A DNA stretch of 47,499 bases from an uncultured Lachnospira sp. (GTDB taxonomy: Bacteria; Bacillota; Clostridia; Lachnospirales; Lachnospiraceae): NCBI GenBank assembly GCA_910585095.1, contig CAJUBU010000005.1, forward strand, positions 1 through 47,499. The letters run 5' to 3'. The notes below the pieces were generated by a model that saw nothing but the letters and a program-made list of their open reading frames with translations, did no database searches and was not told the DNA's origin. A program made the translations under genes and the position numbers. Positions within the stretch are counted from its first letter, which is position 1; each line of letters opens with the position of its first letter. Positions 7,671 to 15,019 of the stretch are shown one piece after another.

Positions 7671-7764
7671 TTTCCAATATATTGGAAATCGTAGCAACGG
7701 TTGTTACATTTTATCAAATCATGCGATATAATATTTTTCTACAAGGGAAGGTTTTAAATATACA

Positions 7765-7860
7765 ATGAAAGAAGAAATTATTAAATTAATACATAGGATA
7801 GAAAATGAAAAGTATTTGAAGTACATATATTTTTTATTAAAAACATTTCTTGAAATTTAG
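7765..7860 (+). CDS. very small helical phage protein
   Basis: The reading frame has 31 codons (MKEEIIKLIHRIENEKYLKYIYFLLK). This amphipathic pattern recurs in small proteins next to repressors in Firmicute prophages. The ribosome site is weak (AGGGAAGG, about 14 nt upstream). A strong hairpin terminator follows at 7862, which favours a real transcript. Function unknown. Confidence 0.45.
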   Translation: MKEEIIKLIHRIENEKYLKYIYFLLKTFLEI

Positions 7861-7861
7861 T

Positions 7862-7903
7862 AATAAACTGTTCTTTGCTTAGTTTAGCAGAGAGCAGTTT
7901 ATT
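7862..7903. terminator. bidirectional terminator between convergent genes
   Basis: AATAAACTG (7862-7870) and CAGTTTATT (7895-7903) form the outer stem, extended by CT..GC/GC..AG pairs. It separates the small gene ending at 7860 from the repressor ending at 7909. Confidence 0.7.
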
Positions 7904-7908
7904 TATAT

Positions 7909-8295
7909 TTAATTTTCTTTTTTGTTGTAATAATTTTTATCATATAATTGTTTTAGTTTACGTTCTAAAAGTTCCCATTCTTCAACATTTAGATTTGCAA
8001 GCATTGAAATAAATCTATTTTTGAATGAGTCCTCCTCTTCATCTAATAATTGTTTTGTAAGTCGAGTAATTTCTGTATAACGATTTGCTGGCAAAAACAT
8101 TTCCCCTGTTCCATTCCGCAACCATTCTTCATTTACATTAAATTCTCGGCATATAAGCGTAACTGCAGCGTCACTAGGATTACTTTTTCCTACTTCATAA
8201 GTTGCAATTGTACTTCTACTAACATTTAAACGATTAGCAAATTCTTGTTGTGTAATATGTAGAAATTTTCTTAATTTTATTAAGCGTTCATTCAA
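7909..8295 (-). CDS. CI-like prophage repressor
   Basis: The product has 128 residues. Residues 1-65 are an HTH_3 domain (TQQEFANRLNVSRSTIATYEVGKSNPS). Residues about 80-120 form a helical dimerisation region (EEEDSFKNRFISMLANLNVEEWELLERKLKQLY). There is no LexA/S24 peptidase domain, so it cannot self-cleave; induction would need another route. Translation starts at TTG 8295 with a GGAAGGTGG site. Its promoter and the divergent early promoter share three operators, which supports a lysogeny switch. Confidence 0.85.
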   Translation of the reverse strand: MNERLIKLRKFLHITQQEFANRLNVSRSTIATYEVGKSNPSDAAVTLICREFNVNEEWLRNGTGEMFLPANRYTEITRLTKQLLDEEEDSFKNRFISMLANLNVEEWELLERKLKQLYDKNYYNKKEN

Positions 8296-8319
8296 AATTT
8301 ACACCACCTTCCTTTAGTA

Positions 8320-8348
8320 ATTATAAAATAACAAAAGTTGTAAGTCAA
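8320..8348 (-). promoter_or_regulatory. repressor promoter
   Basis: On the minus strand TTGACT (8348-8343), 17 bp and TATAAT (8325-8320). Operator O1 (8337-8349) overlaps the -35, so the repressor can control its own gene. Confidence 0.75.
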
Positions 8349-8421
8349 TAAAAAAAGTTGAAAATCAACAAAATATTGTTGACAAAAGACGGTATAAGAC
8401 ATATAATTGTTTTAAGTCAAC
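8337..8421. promoter_or_regulatory. three repressor operators
   Basis: Three 13-bp sites, GTTGTAAGTCAAT (8337-8349), GTTGAAAATCAAC (8357-8369) and GTTTTAAGTCAAC (8409-8421), share the pattern GTTKWAARTCAAY and flank both divergent promoters. The central site is the best palindrome. Confidence 0.75.
8379..8407 (+). promoter_or_regulatory. early lytic promoter
   Basis: TTGACA (8379-8384), 17 bp and TATAAT (8402-8407): a perfect consensus promoter facing the early genes, with O2 upstream and O3 at the start site. Its strength implies that repression is essential for lysogeny. Confidence 0.85.
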
Positions 8422-8453
8422 AAATAATTATTAAAATGAAGGGAAGTGAAGGT

Positions 8454-8615
8454 ATGTCAGAGAAAGAAGAAAAGATTATGCAAACATTTGCTGTGCTAAT
8501 TCCGAAGTTGTCTGCAAATGATAAAAGTTATCTGCTTGGACTTGGTGAAGGCATGGCTCTTAAATTAGAGAAACAGGAAAATAAGGTTGAACAAATGAAG
8601 TCAGTAGCGTTATAG
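8454..8615 (+). CDS. small early phage protein
   Basis: The product has 53 residues. The core IMQTFAVLIPKLSANDKSYLLGLGEGMALKLEK resembles a small family found just after the early promoter in many Firmicute prophages. ATG 8454 follows AAGTGAAGG. It occupies the cro position but has no helix-turn-helix, so it should not be called Cro. Function unknown. Confidence 0.65.
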   Translation: MSEKEEKIMQTFAVLIPKLSANDKSYLLGLGEGMALKLEKQENKVEQMKSVAL

Positions 8616-8672
8616 AAAAACGTAAAGAAAGTAAGTTAGTAAGTACACTTTTTATTTGAAGGAAGGCAATAT

Positions 8673-8762
8673 ATGAATTTAACTCAAGAACAGGTAAAAA
8701 GATTTTATGTTTTATGAAATGCTTGGCAAAATCAGCGTAAACCGACCAAACAGATTGTATAA
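8673..8762 (+). pseudogene. possible small phage gene with in-frame stop
   Basis: ATG 8673 follows GAAGGAAGG. The frame reads MNLTQEQVKRFYVL, stops at TGA (8715-8717) and continues NAWQNQRKPTKQIV to 8762. A TGG-to-TGA change would explain it. The family is short and weakly recognised. Confidence 0.3.
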
Positions 8763-8830
8763 ACATACACGAGAAAGGAGGTAAATATGCAGTGGGAACA
8801 CTTTTCCGAAAAGGGAGTATAAAAATAAAA

Positions 8831-8868
8831 GAGCTGATGTATACCATCCAATACACCAGCTCAAGTTT
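8831..8868 (+). terminator. hairpin, possible terminator
   Basis: GAGCTG and CAGCTC arms enclose a second TGTAT/ATACA stem and are followed by AAGTTTATAT. It lies at the end of the first early transcript. Confidence 0.5.
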
Positions 8869-9012
8869 ATATCTCAAAAGTCCATATAAGACAAATGAGA
8901 ACTTAGTTATAATATCACAGCAGTATGAAAATGTCAATTGTTTGTAAATGATTTTATTAAAGCTATAAAAGTAATAAAACTATGAAAGATTTAGAAATGG
9001 AAGAGAGAAATT

Positions 9013-9159
9013 GTGAAAGATAGAGAACAAATAACAATTCGCCTGCCTGTAGAACTAATTGAATGGTTGCAACAGGAGGCGAATAATAAGGGCATAAGTT
9101 TTAATGCTTATATTCTTATGCTCTTGAACGAGGAACAAACCCATCATCAAAAAGAATAG
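9013..9159 (+). CDS. ribbon-helix-helix (Arc-type) protein
   Basis: The frame has 48 codons from GTG 9013, with GGAAGAG upstream. QITIRLPVELIEWLQQEANNKGISFNAYILMLLNEE is a clear strand-helix-helix unit of the Arc/MetJ type. Such proteins bind DNA as dimers through the strand. Its last 44 bases overlap, tail to tail, the end of another ribbon-helix-helix gene on the opposite strand. Confidence 0.65.
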   Translation: MKDREQITIRLPVELIEWLQQEANNKGISFNAYILMLLNEEQTHHQKE

Positions 9160-9322
9160 GACCATGTGTCTTTTCCCAAATTTCAATGTGTTTCAAAATT
9201 AATTGTTCAATTTCTTTATTAGCAGAGCGACCATTATATTCTGCAATATATTTTAGTTTGTTCATAGTTGCTGCTGGGATACGTAGACCGTATTGAGGAT
9301 TTTTATGTGGTGCATTAGGCAT
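9116..9322 (-). CDS. ribbon-helix-helix (Arc-type) protein
   Basis: The product has 68 residues. YGLRIPAATMNKLKYIAEYNGRSANKEIEQLILKHIEIWE forms the strand-helix-helix DNA-binding unit, and a short tail follows. AGGAGG precedes ATG 9322. The divergent region to 9469 contains TTGTCA-ATA-TGACAA (9340-9354), a plausible operator overlapping its leader. It is convergent with the gene at 9013 and divergent from the one at 9469. Confidence 0.75.
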   Translation of the reverse strand: MPNAPHKNPQYGLRIPAATMNKLKYIAEYNGRSANKEIEQLILKHIEIWEKTHGPILFDDGFVPRSRA

Positions 9323-9339
9323 TTTAATAACCTCCTATT

Positions 9340-9426
9340 GTCAATATGACAACACAATAACACAAAGAATATTTTTTGAAAAGTTATTGCCAACATATTG
9401 ACAACATATAAGTAACCACTTATAAT
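9340..9426. promoter_or_regulatory. divergent control region of two RHH genes
   Basis: The plus-strand promoter is perfect: TTGACA (9398-9403), 17 bp, TATAAT (9421-9426). TTGTCA-ATA-TGACAA (9340-9354) and TTGCCAACATATTGACAA (9387-9404) are likely operators. A further palindrome GGTGG/CCACC lies at 9437-9450. Confidence 0.65.
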
Positions 9427-9468
9427 GATTGCCAACAGGTGGATAACCACCAGAAAGCAGGTGAAAAT

Positions 9469-9648
9469 TTGGAGCAAAGAGCAAGAACTGGATTAAGGAT
9501 TCCATATGAATTAAATACATGGTTGACTTTGGAAGCCCAAAAACAAGGATTTTCTAAAAATGCGCTTATTTTAAAAATTCTTTGGAAGTATAAAAAGCAA
9601 AGAGATGAGGAAAAAATTATAAAAAATAAAGAACAAATAATAAAGTAA
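9469..9648 (+). CDS. ribbon-helix-helix (Arc-type) protein
   Basis: The product has 59 residues. RTGLRIPYELNTWLTLEAQKQGFSKNALILKILWKY is the RHH unit, and the tail is highly basic. The promoter -10 ends at 9426, so a GTG at 9439 would leave almost no leader; TTG 9469, about 5 nt after AGCAGGTGA, is preferred. It is probably a regulator acting on the shared divergent region. Confidence 0.65.
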   Translation: MEQRARTGLRIPYELNTWLTLEAQKQGFSKNALILKILWKYKKQRDEEKIIKNKEQIIK

Positions 9649-9724
9649 GCAATGTTATAGAAAAAGTCTAAAGAAATTAGGGCAGCAGGAAAATGACAAA
9701 AATTAAAAAATAGGAAAGTTAAAA

Positions 9725-9903
9725 ATGCTTGATTTTGGATATTACAACATGGACTGTATGGCAGAACTGTTACAGGTATTTATTTTAAATTGTATACAGG
9801 ACATTGTACTTGTGGAGTGCCAGTAAAACAGAGAAGAGGGAAGAAAGAGCCAACACCAGATGATATATGTTCCTGTTTTGAATCAAGGAAATGGTTGGAA
9901 TAA
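9725..9903 (+). pseudogene. deletion chimera: methyltransferase start joined to a Cys-rich gene end
   Basis: ATG 9725 reads MLDFGYYNMDCM, a start typical of phage DNA methyltransferases. At about 9757-9763 the sequence switches to a near copy of the later Cys-rich gene: 9763-9879 matches 10500-10616 with 4 differences in 117 bases by eye. Past the junction the Cys-rich frame is open (TGIYFKLYTGHCTCGVPVKQ to stop 9903) but is out of frame with the methyltransferase start and lacks its own start. Both parent genes were evidently here once, and a deletion fused them. Confidence 0.6.
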
Positions 9904-9926
9904 AGATTTTTAGGAAAGAAGGTAAT

Positions 9927-10115
9927 ATGCGAAAGAATTTAAAAGAAGCCCGCCAGAAGGCGGGCATGACACAAAAACAGGTTGCAGAGTATTTGGGGAT
10001 AACACTTTCACATTATCAAATGATAGAGCAAGGTAATAGAATTGGTGCTGTAGATTTATGGGATAAGCTAGAAGATTTATTTAATATTCATCAGCGGAAG
10101 CTTCGTGAGATTTAA
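9927..10115 (+). CDS. small XRE-family HTH protein
   Basis: The product has 62 residues, one HTH domain (MTQKQVAEYLGITLSHYQMIEQGNR). A GAAAGAAGG site fits ATG 9927 better than upstream ATG 9891. The gene overlaps tail to tail (35 bp) with the HTH gene at 10081-10317. It may antagonise that regulator; this is inference from position. Confidence 0.7.
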   Translation: MRKNLKEARQKAGMTQKQVAEYLGITLSHYQMIEQGNRIGAVDLWDKLEDLFNIHQRKLREI

Positions 10116-10317
10116 TAAAATCATCACGGCAGAGTAAATAATCTAAAGATACATCGAAAGTATCAGCAATTTTTATAAGTATTTCATAAGATGGGAAACG
10201 TTCATTTTGCTCGTATTTTTGATAAGAACTCATAGTAACATTTAACATATCAGCAGTTTTTTGTTGTGTGAAATTGTGTTTCATGCGTAACGCACGAAGT
10301 CGTTTTCCAAAAGACAT
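10081..10317 (-). CDS. second CI/Cro-like HTH repressor
   Basis: The product has 78 residues. FTQQKTADMLNVTMSSYQKYEQNERFPS is the HTH and ADTFDVSLDYLLCRDDF is the usual fold-closing segment. AGGAGG precedes ATG 10317; the open frame extends further upstream, but that part overlaps the operator. The divergent region carries TTACACAC-N5-GTGTGTAA, likely its operator. It would repress the gene at 10416 and perhaps the replication gene. Confidence 0.75.
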   Translation of the reverse strand: MSFGKRLRALRMKHNFTQQKTADMLNVTMSSYQKYEQNERFPSYEILIKIADTFDVSLDYLLCRDDFIKSHEASADEY

Positions 10318-10340
10318 AAAAATTCCTCCTAAAAAGGTGC

Positions 10341-10403
10341 TTGACATTACACACTAATTGTACTATATTGATGATGATATATTTACACACAAATAGTGTG
10401 TAA
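10341..10403. promoter_or_regulatory. promoter and operators between divergent genes
   Basis: The plus-strand promoter is TTGACA (10341-10346), 17 bp, TATATT (10364-10369). A perfect palindrome TTACACAC-AAATA-GTGTGTAA occupies 10383-10403, and a half-matching copy starting TTACACAC lies at 10347 inside the promoter spacer. Confidence 0.75.
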
Positions 10404-10415
10404 TAGGAGGTAGCA

Positions 10416-10637
10416 ATGTTATCAGAACAAATTGCAGAATTAGAACTTGAAAAGCCAAAAAAATGCGAAAAATGCAAATATTACATACAACATTATGGAA
10501 GAACTGTTACAGGTGTGTATTTTAAATTGTATACAGGACATTGTACTTGTGGAGTGCCAGTAAAACAGAGAAGAGGGAAGAAAGAGCCAACACCAGATGA
10601 TACATGTTCTTGTTTTCTTGACTTAAAACAAGAATAA
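10416..10637 (+). CDS. Cys-rich, probably zinc-binding phage protein
   Basis: The product has 73 residues and seven cysteines: CEKCKYY near residue 18, GHCTCGVPV in the middle and CSCF near the end. The spacing suggests one or two zinc-bound knuckles. AGGAGG precedes ATG. It is first in the transcript leading to the replication gene. A truncated copy exists at 9763-9903. Function is unknown; DNA or RNA binding is a guess. Confidence 0.65.
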   Translation: MLSEQIAELELEKPKKCEKCKYYIQHYGRTVTGVYFKLYTGHCTCGVPVKQRRGKKEPTPDDTCSCFLDLKQE

Positions 10638-10700
10638 TAACAGAAAATTTATTTTTTTAAAGTGCAGCAAGAACAAATTAAGAAATGTGAGGGACGAACT

Positions 10701-11628
10701 ATGAATAGTTATGTAAAAATTGACAGAAATATTTTAGATTGGGAGTGGTGGTCTGATATAAAGACATGTAGATTATTTCTTTATATGATATTAAAAGCAA
10801 ACTGGAAAGATGGTAATTTTAAAGGAATAAATGTTCCACGAGGGTCTTTTGTTTCTTCAGTAGCGAAATTATCAGAGGGAACAAATTTAACAGTAGATGA
10901 AGTAAGAACAGCATTAAAGCATTTAAAATCTACCAATGAAATCACAAGTAAATCATATGGTAAGTTTACTATATTTACAATAAATAATTATAATACATAT
11001 CAAGATAATACCGAAAAACTTACCAATAAAGCACCGAACAAATCCCAAGAAGATACCGAGCAAATCCCAAGCTGATACCAAGCAAACACCGAGCAAATCT
11101 CAAGTAAATACGGAACAAATCCCGAATAGTTCCCAAGCTGATACCGAGCAAATCCCGAGCAGTTCCCGAGCAAATCCCGAACAGTTCCCAACAATAGAAG
11201 AAAGAAAAGAAGAAAAAGAAAATAGAACTGTAATAGTTTCTAACGAAACTATTTGTCAGACGGATGTCCAACGTGTCATTGAAAAATGGAACAAGCTACA
11301 AGGCTGTGGTATAACGCCTATATCAAGACTAGGCAGTAATTCCAAGCGGTATAAATCATTAATGGCGAGGATTAGGGAGTATGGTATATCAAATGTTCTT
11401 ACTGCAATGGATAGGGTGGCAGCAAGTGATTTTTTGCAGGGAAAAAATAATAAAGGCTGGGTAATAACCTTTGACTGGTTTGTTTTACCAAACAACTTCC
11501 CTAAAGTTTTTGAGGGAAATTATAAGGTTAATCAAAATGTGCAAAAAAGTAAAAAGAATAATTTTAATAATTTTGAACAACGCACTTATGATTTTAATTT
11601 ATTAGAAAGTCAATTATTAAGTAATTGA
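10701..11628 (+). pseudogene. phage replisome organiser/DnaD-like protein, frame broken in a repeat tract
   Basis: ATG 10701, after GTGAGGGA, opens a winged-helix replication-initiation domain (VKIDRNILDWEWWSDIKTCR ... SSVAKLSEGTNLTVDEVRTA). The frame stops at 11075. The C-terminal helical domain (VIEKWNKLQGCGITPISRLG, KGWVITFDWFVLP) lies in the next frame and runs to 11628; that frame is open from 10984. The change of frame falls in fifteen 11-bp repeats (11029-11193). Gain of one unit or loss of two would rejoin the halves. As written, only a truncated protein is made unless ribosomes shift. Confidence 0.75.
11029..11193 (+). repeat. tandem 11-bp repeat, 15 units
   Basis: Fifteen consecutive 11-bp units fit ARWTCCCRAGC or AGATACCGAGC, without a single indel between units. 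The unit length is not a multiple of 3, so any change of copy number shifts the frame of the replication gene around it. Confidence 0.85.
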
Positions 11629-11668
11629 GTAACGAAAGAAAGCAGTTAGAAAAATTGGAGGTTTTGGA

Positions 11669-12214
11669 ATGACAGAGAATGAAGCAATTGAAATATTGAC
11701 AGATAGACATACAAGTATTGGAACAACAAAATGTAATGATATGGCTTGGAGAAAATTAAAACCTGCAATAGATACAGCTGTTAATGCTCTTGAAGAAATC
11801 CAGCAGTATCAAGCAATTGGCACAGTCAAGGAATGTCAGGAGGCAATGGAAAGACAGAGAAGTAATAAACTTATTTTAAATGAAAATGAAGAGAAGGGAG
11901 TTAAAAGAATGGTAGAGAAGAATTGTGAACTTGAACTTTATAGATTAATTATGGAGGGTGCTAGTTGTGGTTCTCCTTATGTATCTGAATTTGGCTGGGT
12001 AAATGATGTGCAATTTGTTGTTTGGGTTGATTATCTTTGGATTAAAGAGTTTATGGACAAGTTGATAGAAATTTTTGGAGATGGAATATTTGAAGATTGT
12101 CGTCATTTTCATGCAGCCATGCGGTCTCATGATATATGTATTGATTTGATGGATTTACTTGATGGATTTGTGGATATTGAAGAGGTATTTCCAAAAGAAG
12201 ATTATGAGCATTAA
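11669..12214 (+). CDS. phage protein of unknown function
   Basis: The product has 181 residues. An N-terminal helical part (TENEAIEILTDRH ... WRKLKPAIDTAVNALEEIQQ) resembles the short repeated starts of many Firmicute phage proteins. The second part (about 85-181) is acidic with several tryptophans (SEFGWVNDVQFVVWVDYLWI). GGAGG precedes ATG. It may be a fusion of two small phage genes, since MVEKNCELELYRLIMEG inside looks like a second start. It lies between the replication gene and xis. Confidence 0.6.
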   Translation: MTENEAIEILTDRHTSIGTTKCNDMAWRKLKPAIDTAVNALEEIQQYQAIGTVKECQEAMERQRSNKLILNENEEKGVKRMVEKNCELELYRLIMEGASCGSPYVSEFGWVNDVQFVVWVDYLWIKEFMDKLIEIFGDGIFEDCRHFHAAMRSHDICIDLMDLLDGFVDIEEVFPKEDYEH

Positions 12215-12411
12215 GAATGAAATAAACATTACTTGAATCTTACCACTTATAAAAATAAAAGATAATAACAATTAAAAGTAAATAAAATGTAGACAAATAT
12301 GGAGTAAATTAATGAATAGAATGACATGAAATGCAAAGAGGTAACAGAAATACAAAAAATGTATCAAAATATGCAATAAATATGAAGTGTAGGAAAGGGA
12401 ATTGTATAGAC

Positions 12412-12615
12412 ATGAAAGAAACACTCAAAGTTGAAATAAAAGATAAGTTAAATTTAACTGTTGAAGAGGCAGCAGAATATAGCAATATTGGGATATGCAA
12501 GTTAAATGAGATTTTAAAGAAGCCTAATTGTCCCTTTGTACTTTACATTGGAAGAAAGAAATTAATTAAGCGCAAGGAATTTGAAAAGTATATTGCAACT
12601 GCAATAGAATTATGA
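12412..12615 (+). CDS. xis: excisionase, Tn916 Xis-like
   Basis: The product has 67 residues, the length of Tn916 Xis. LNLTVEEAAEYSNIGICKLNEILKK is the winged-helix DNA-binding core and KKLIKRKEFEKYIATAIEL matches the C-terminal end of the family. Xis bends arm DNA so that integrase excises the element. ATG 12412 follows GGAAAGGGA; the upstream part of the open frame has no ribosome site. It lies 95 bp before int. Confidence 0.85.
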   Translation: MKETLKVEIKDKLNLTVEEAAEYSNIGICKLNEILKKPNCPFVLYIGRKKLIKRKEFEKYIATAIEL

Positions 12616-12626
12616 GATGTAATTAT

Positions 12627-12682
12627 GAGCCTTTGTATGGTAATATATAAGATACTGTAAAATACTGTATGGAGGCTCTTTT
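12627..12682 (+). terminator. hairpin between xis and int
   Basis: GAGCCT (12627-12632) and AGGCTC (12673-12678) close a 40-nt loop and are followed by TTTTC. It could attenuate transcription into int, separating excisionase and integrase levels. Confidence 0.5.
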
Positions 12683-12710
12683 CTTCGCAAAAAGAAAGGA
12701 GACTTTATAA

Positions 12711-13841
12711 ATGGGCAAAGATTTAAGGGGAAAGGAGTTAGGCGTTGGTATAAGTCAACGTAAAGATGGATTATATACAGCAAGATTTACAGATAGACTA
12801 GGAAAACGCAGGCAGCAGTATTTTAAAAAATTGCAGGAATGTAGAAATTGGCTTGCAAATGCACAGTTTCAAAATAAACATAGAGGAATTTATGCAGCCA
12901 GTAATATGACAGTGAACGCATGGTTTGACTATTGGATAAGTGATATTAAAGGGAACAATGTTCGGGAGAGTACAAAAGCATTATATGAAAATAGGTATAA
13001 AATGAATATGCAAGAACAAATAGGAAATATGGTTATTGCAGATATAAAGCCATTGCATTGTCAAAATATATTGAATAAGATGGCGGATACTTATAGTAAT
13101 AATACAATTAAAAAAGTTAGAGCAATCTTATATAGCTTGTTTGCAGACGCAGAAGAAAATGGATTGATTTCAAAAAATCCTGTTACAAAAAGTGTAAAAT
13201 GTACATCTGGAAAGAAGCCAAAAGAAAAAAAGGTTTTATCGGTTAATGAGCATAAAGCTTTTTTAAAGGTCGCAAAGGAAAGTAGCTACTATAATCAATA
13301 TTCTTTTATCTTGCAGACAGGGTTAAGAATTGGAGAACTTACAGCGCTGCAATGGGAAGATGTGGACTTTAAAGCAAAAACAATTCATGTAAGGCATACT
13401 ATTGACTTAAACGGAAAAGAAAAAGCTATAAAAATGAGTAGCACAAAAACGAAAGCAGGAGATAGAACGATTCCTTTAACGAATGAGGCATTGCGAATAT
13501 TAAAAGAAGAAAAGAAAAAGAGAGCAGCATTAAGTATTGTCCCTATACAGTTTTCTAATTTTGTTTTCTTAAATAAGCATGGAGTTCCAACCTGTCGTGC
13601 TGTATATAATGAGGATTTATATAAATATGCTAATAAGGCAGGAATTGAACGATTTTCAGTACATACATTAAGGCATACATTTGCTACCCGTTGTATAGAG
13701 GCTGGAATGAAGCCAAAAACATTACAGATGATTCTTGGACATTCTAATATCAGTATGACAATGGATTTATATGTCCATGTCACAGAAGATGAAAAAGAAA
13801 AAGAGTTAAAGAATGTAGAACATCTATTAAAAATGGTGTAG
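12711..13841 (+). CDS. int: tyrosine recombinase integrase, Tn916/phage type
   Basis: The protein has 376 residues. Residues 1-60 are an arm-binding domain, 65-160 the SAM-like core-binding domain and 175-370 the catalytic domain. Active-site residues visible are Arg206 (TGLRIGEL), a lysine in the beta-hairpin (STKTKAG), His318 and Arg321 (HTLRH), His344 (LGHSN) and nucleophile Tyr354. It would integrate and excise the element with the upstream Xis. It is the last gene of the element; the attachment site should lie just after it, but no partner repeat can be seen because the left end is outside the window. Confidence 0.93.
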   Translation: MGKDLRGKELGVGISQRKDGLYTARFTDRLGKRRQQYFKKLQECRNWLANAQFQNKHRGIYAASNMTVNAWFDYWISDIKGNNVRESTKALYENRYKMNMQEQIGNMVIADIKPLHCQNILNKMADTYSNNTIKKVRAILYSLFADAEENGLISKNPVTKSVKCTSGKKPKEKKVLSVNEHKAFLKVAKESSYYNQYSFILQTGLRIGELTALQWEDVDFKAKTIHVRHTIDLNGKEKAIKMSSTKTKAGDRTIPLTNEALRILKEEKKKRAALSIVPIQFSNFVFLNKHGVPTCRAVYNEDLYKYANKAGIERFSVHTLRHTFATRCIEAGMKPKTLQMILGHSNISMTMDLYVHVTEDEKEKELKNVEHLLKMV

Positions 13842-13873
13842 CAATTGATGTAAACAGAATGGAGGAACAACAA

Positions 13874-14920
13874 ATGCGAAAACATTATATTGATAATTTA
13901 CGCAACTTTGTGATTTTATTATTATTTCCAGTACATACGTTTATGATTTGGAATGATTTTGGCACAACATTTTATATATGGCAGACGGAAAATAAACTGT
14001 TAAGTACATTAATTGTATCCGTCAACACATGGTTTATGCCAATATTATTTATAATAGCTGGTATCAGTGCAAGATACTCTTTAGAGAAGCGGTCTAATAA
14101 GGAATTTGTTATACAGCGCATCTATAAATTATGGATTCCGTTTGTTTGTGGTATGATTTTTTTAGTGCCATTTCAAACTTTGTTTGCAAGAAAGTTTTTT
14201 TATCAGTATGAGGGCAGTCTTTTTGAACATTGGGCTTATTTTTTCTCACATTGTACGGATTTTAGTGGATATGATGGAGCATTTTCGCCAGGACAATTGT
14301 GGTTTATTTTATTTTTATTTATTATTTCAATAGGTTCTTTATTGTTTTTTCGCAAGGTTCCCTATTCAAAAGTAATAAAAAAAGTTGAAAAATGTCCTTT
14401 ATGGGGAATTTTATTGCTTTTTATTCCAATAGGATTGATGTATTATTTGGGCAATTTCGGCGGCTTTAGTTTAGGGAAAGATTGGGCGTTATTTTTGATA
14501 GGATACTATGTTTTAAACAGTGATATGATAATGGACAAACTAGAAAATAATATAAAAGGATTGGCTATATTATGGTTTGCAGGAACAGCAATTTTAGTAT
14601 GTTTATATTATCGCTTTTCTTATTATGGAGACTGGGGTGTTCATTGTATTGGCTGGTGTTCTATTTTATTTCTTCTGGCTTTTGGAAAGAAATTTTTAAA
14701 TAAAGAAACGAAATTTACCCACTATTTGAATTGTGCTTCTTATCCAATCTATATTTTACATCAGTCTATTTTGGTAGCATTGGCATATTATATTGTACAA
14801 TCAGTGGATAATTTGCCTGTACAGGTATTGAGTATTGGTATTGGCAGTTTTCTATTGACCGTATTAGCATATCATATAATTCGACGGATACCTATTGTAA
14901 AAAAGATGATAGGAATGTAG
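13874..14920 (+). CDS. membrane acyltransferase, acyltransferase-3 family
   Basis: The product has 348 residues with about ten membrane helices. The N-terminus RKHYIDNLRNFVILLLFPVH carries the family's conserved helix 1 with a histidine; SPGQLWFILFLF and YPIYILHQSILV are further family blocks. Members transfer acetyl or other acyl groups to surface glycans or lipids. ATG 13874 has GGAGGA 8 nt upstream; ATG 13859 lies within that site. It starts 32 bp after int, so the element sits in its 5' region and may supply its transcription. Confidence 0.85.
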   Translation: MRKHYIDNLRNFVILLLFPVHTFMIWNDFGTTFYIWQTENKLLSTLIVSVNTWFMPILFIIAGISARYSLEKRSNKEFVIQRIYKLWIPFVCGMIFLVPFQTLFARKFFYQYEGSLFEHWAYFFSHCTDFSGYDGAFSPGQLWFILFLFIISIGSLLFFRKVPYSKVIKKVEKCPLWGILLLFIPIGLMYYLGNFGGFSLGKDWALFLIGYYVLNSDMIMDKLENNIKGLAILWFAGTAILVCLYYRFSYYGDWGVHCIGWCSILFLLAFGKKFLNKETKFTHYLNCASYPIYILHQSILVALAYYIVQSVDNLPVQVLSIGIGSFLLTVLAYHIIRRIPIVKKMIGM

Positions 14921-15019
14921 AAAGACCACTTATATTCCAAAATCAACCAGTTATTGTGAATCGGTTGAAAGCAATAGTTGCTTTTCTTATAATAAAAACA
15001 GGAAAGAGAGGTGACTAGA

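Noticed and set aside
11029..11193. Possible CRISPR array
   Set aside because: The units are 11 bp, directly joined and without spacers; no cas gene is present.
11000..11271. Two overlapping minus-strand open frames with a repeated LLGI/ICSV pattern
   Set aside because: They are shadows of the 11-bp repeat tract, which lacks stops in several frames; no ribosome site was seen.
13385..13885. 166-codon minus-strand frame inside int
   Set aside because: It is antisense to the well-supported integrase catalytic domain.
14940..15000. LytTR-binding direct repeats upstream of the LytTR gene
   Set aside because: CAGTTATT and CGGTTGAA are similarly spaced but do not match the usual LytTR site pattern well enough.
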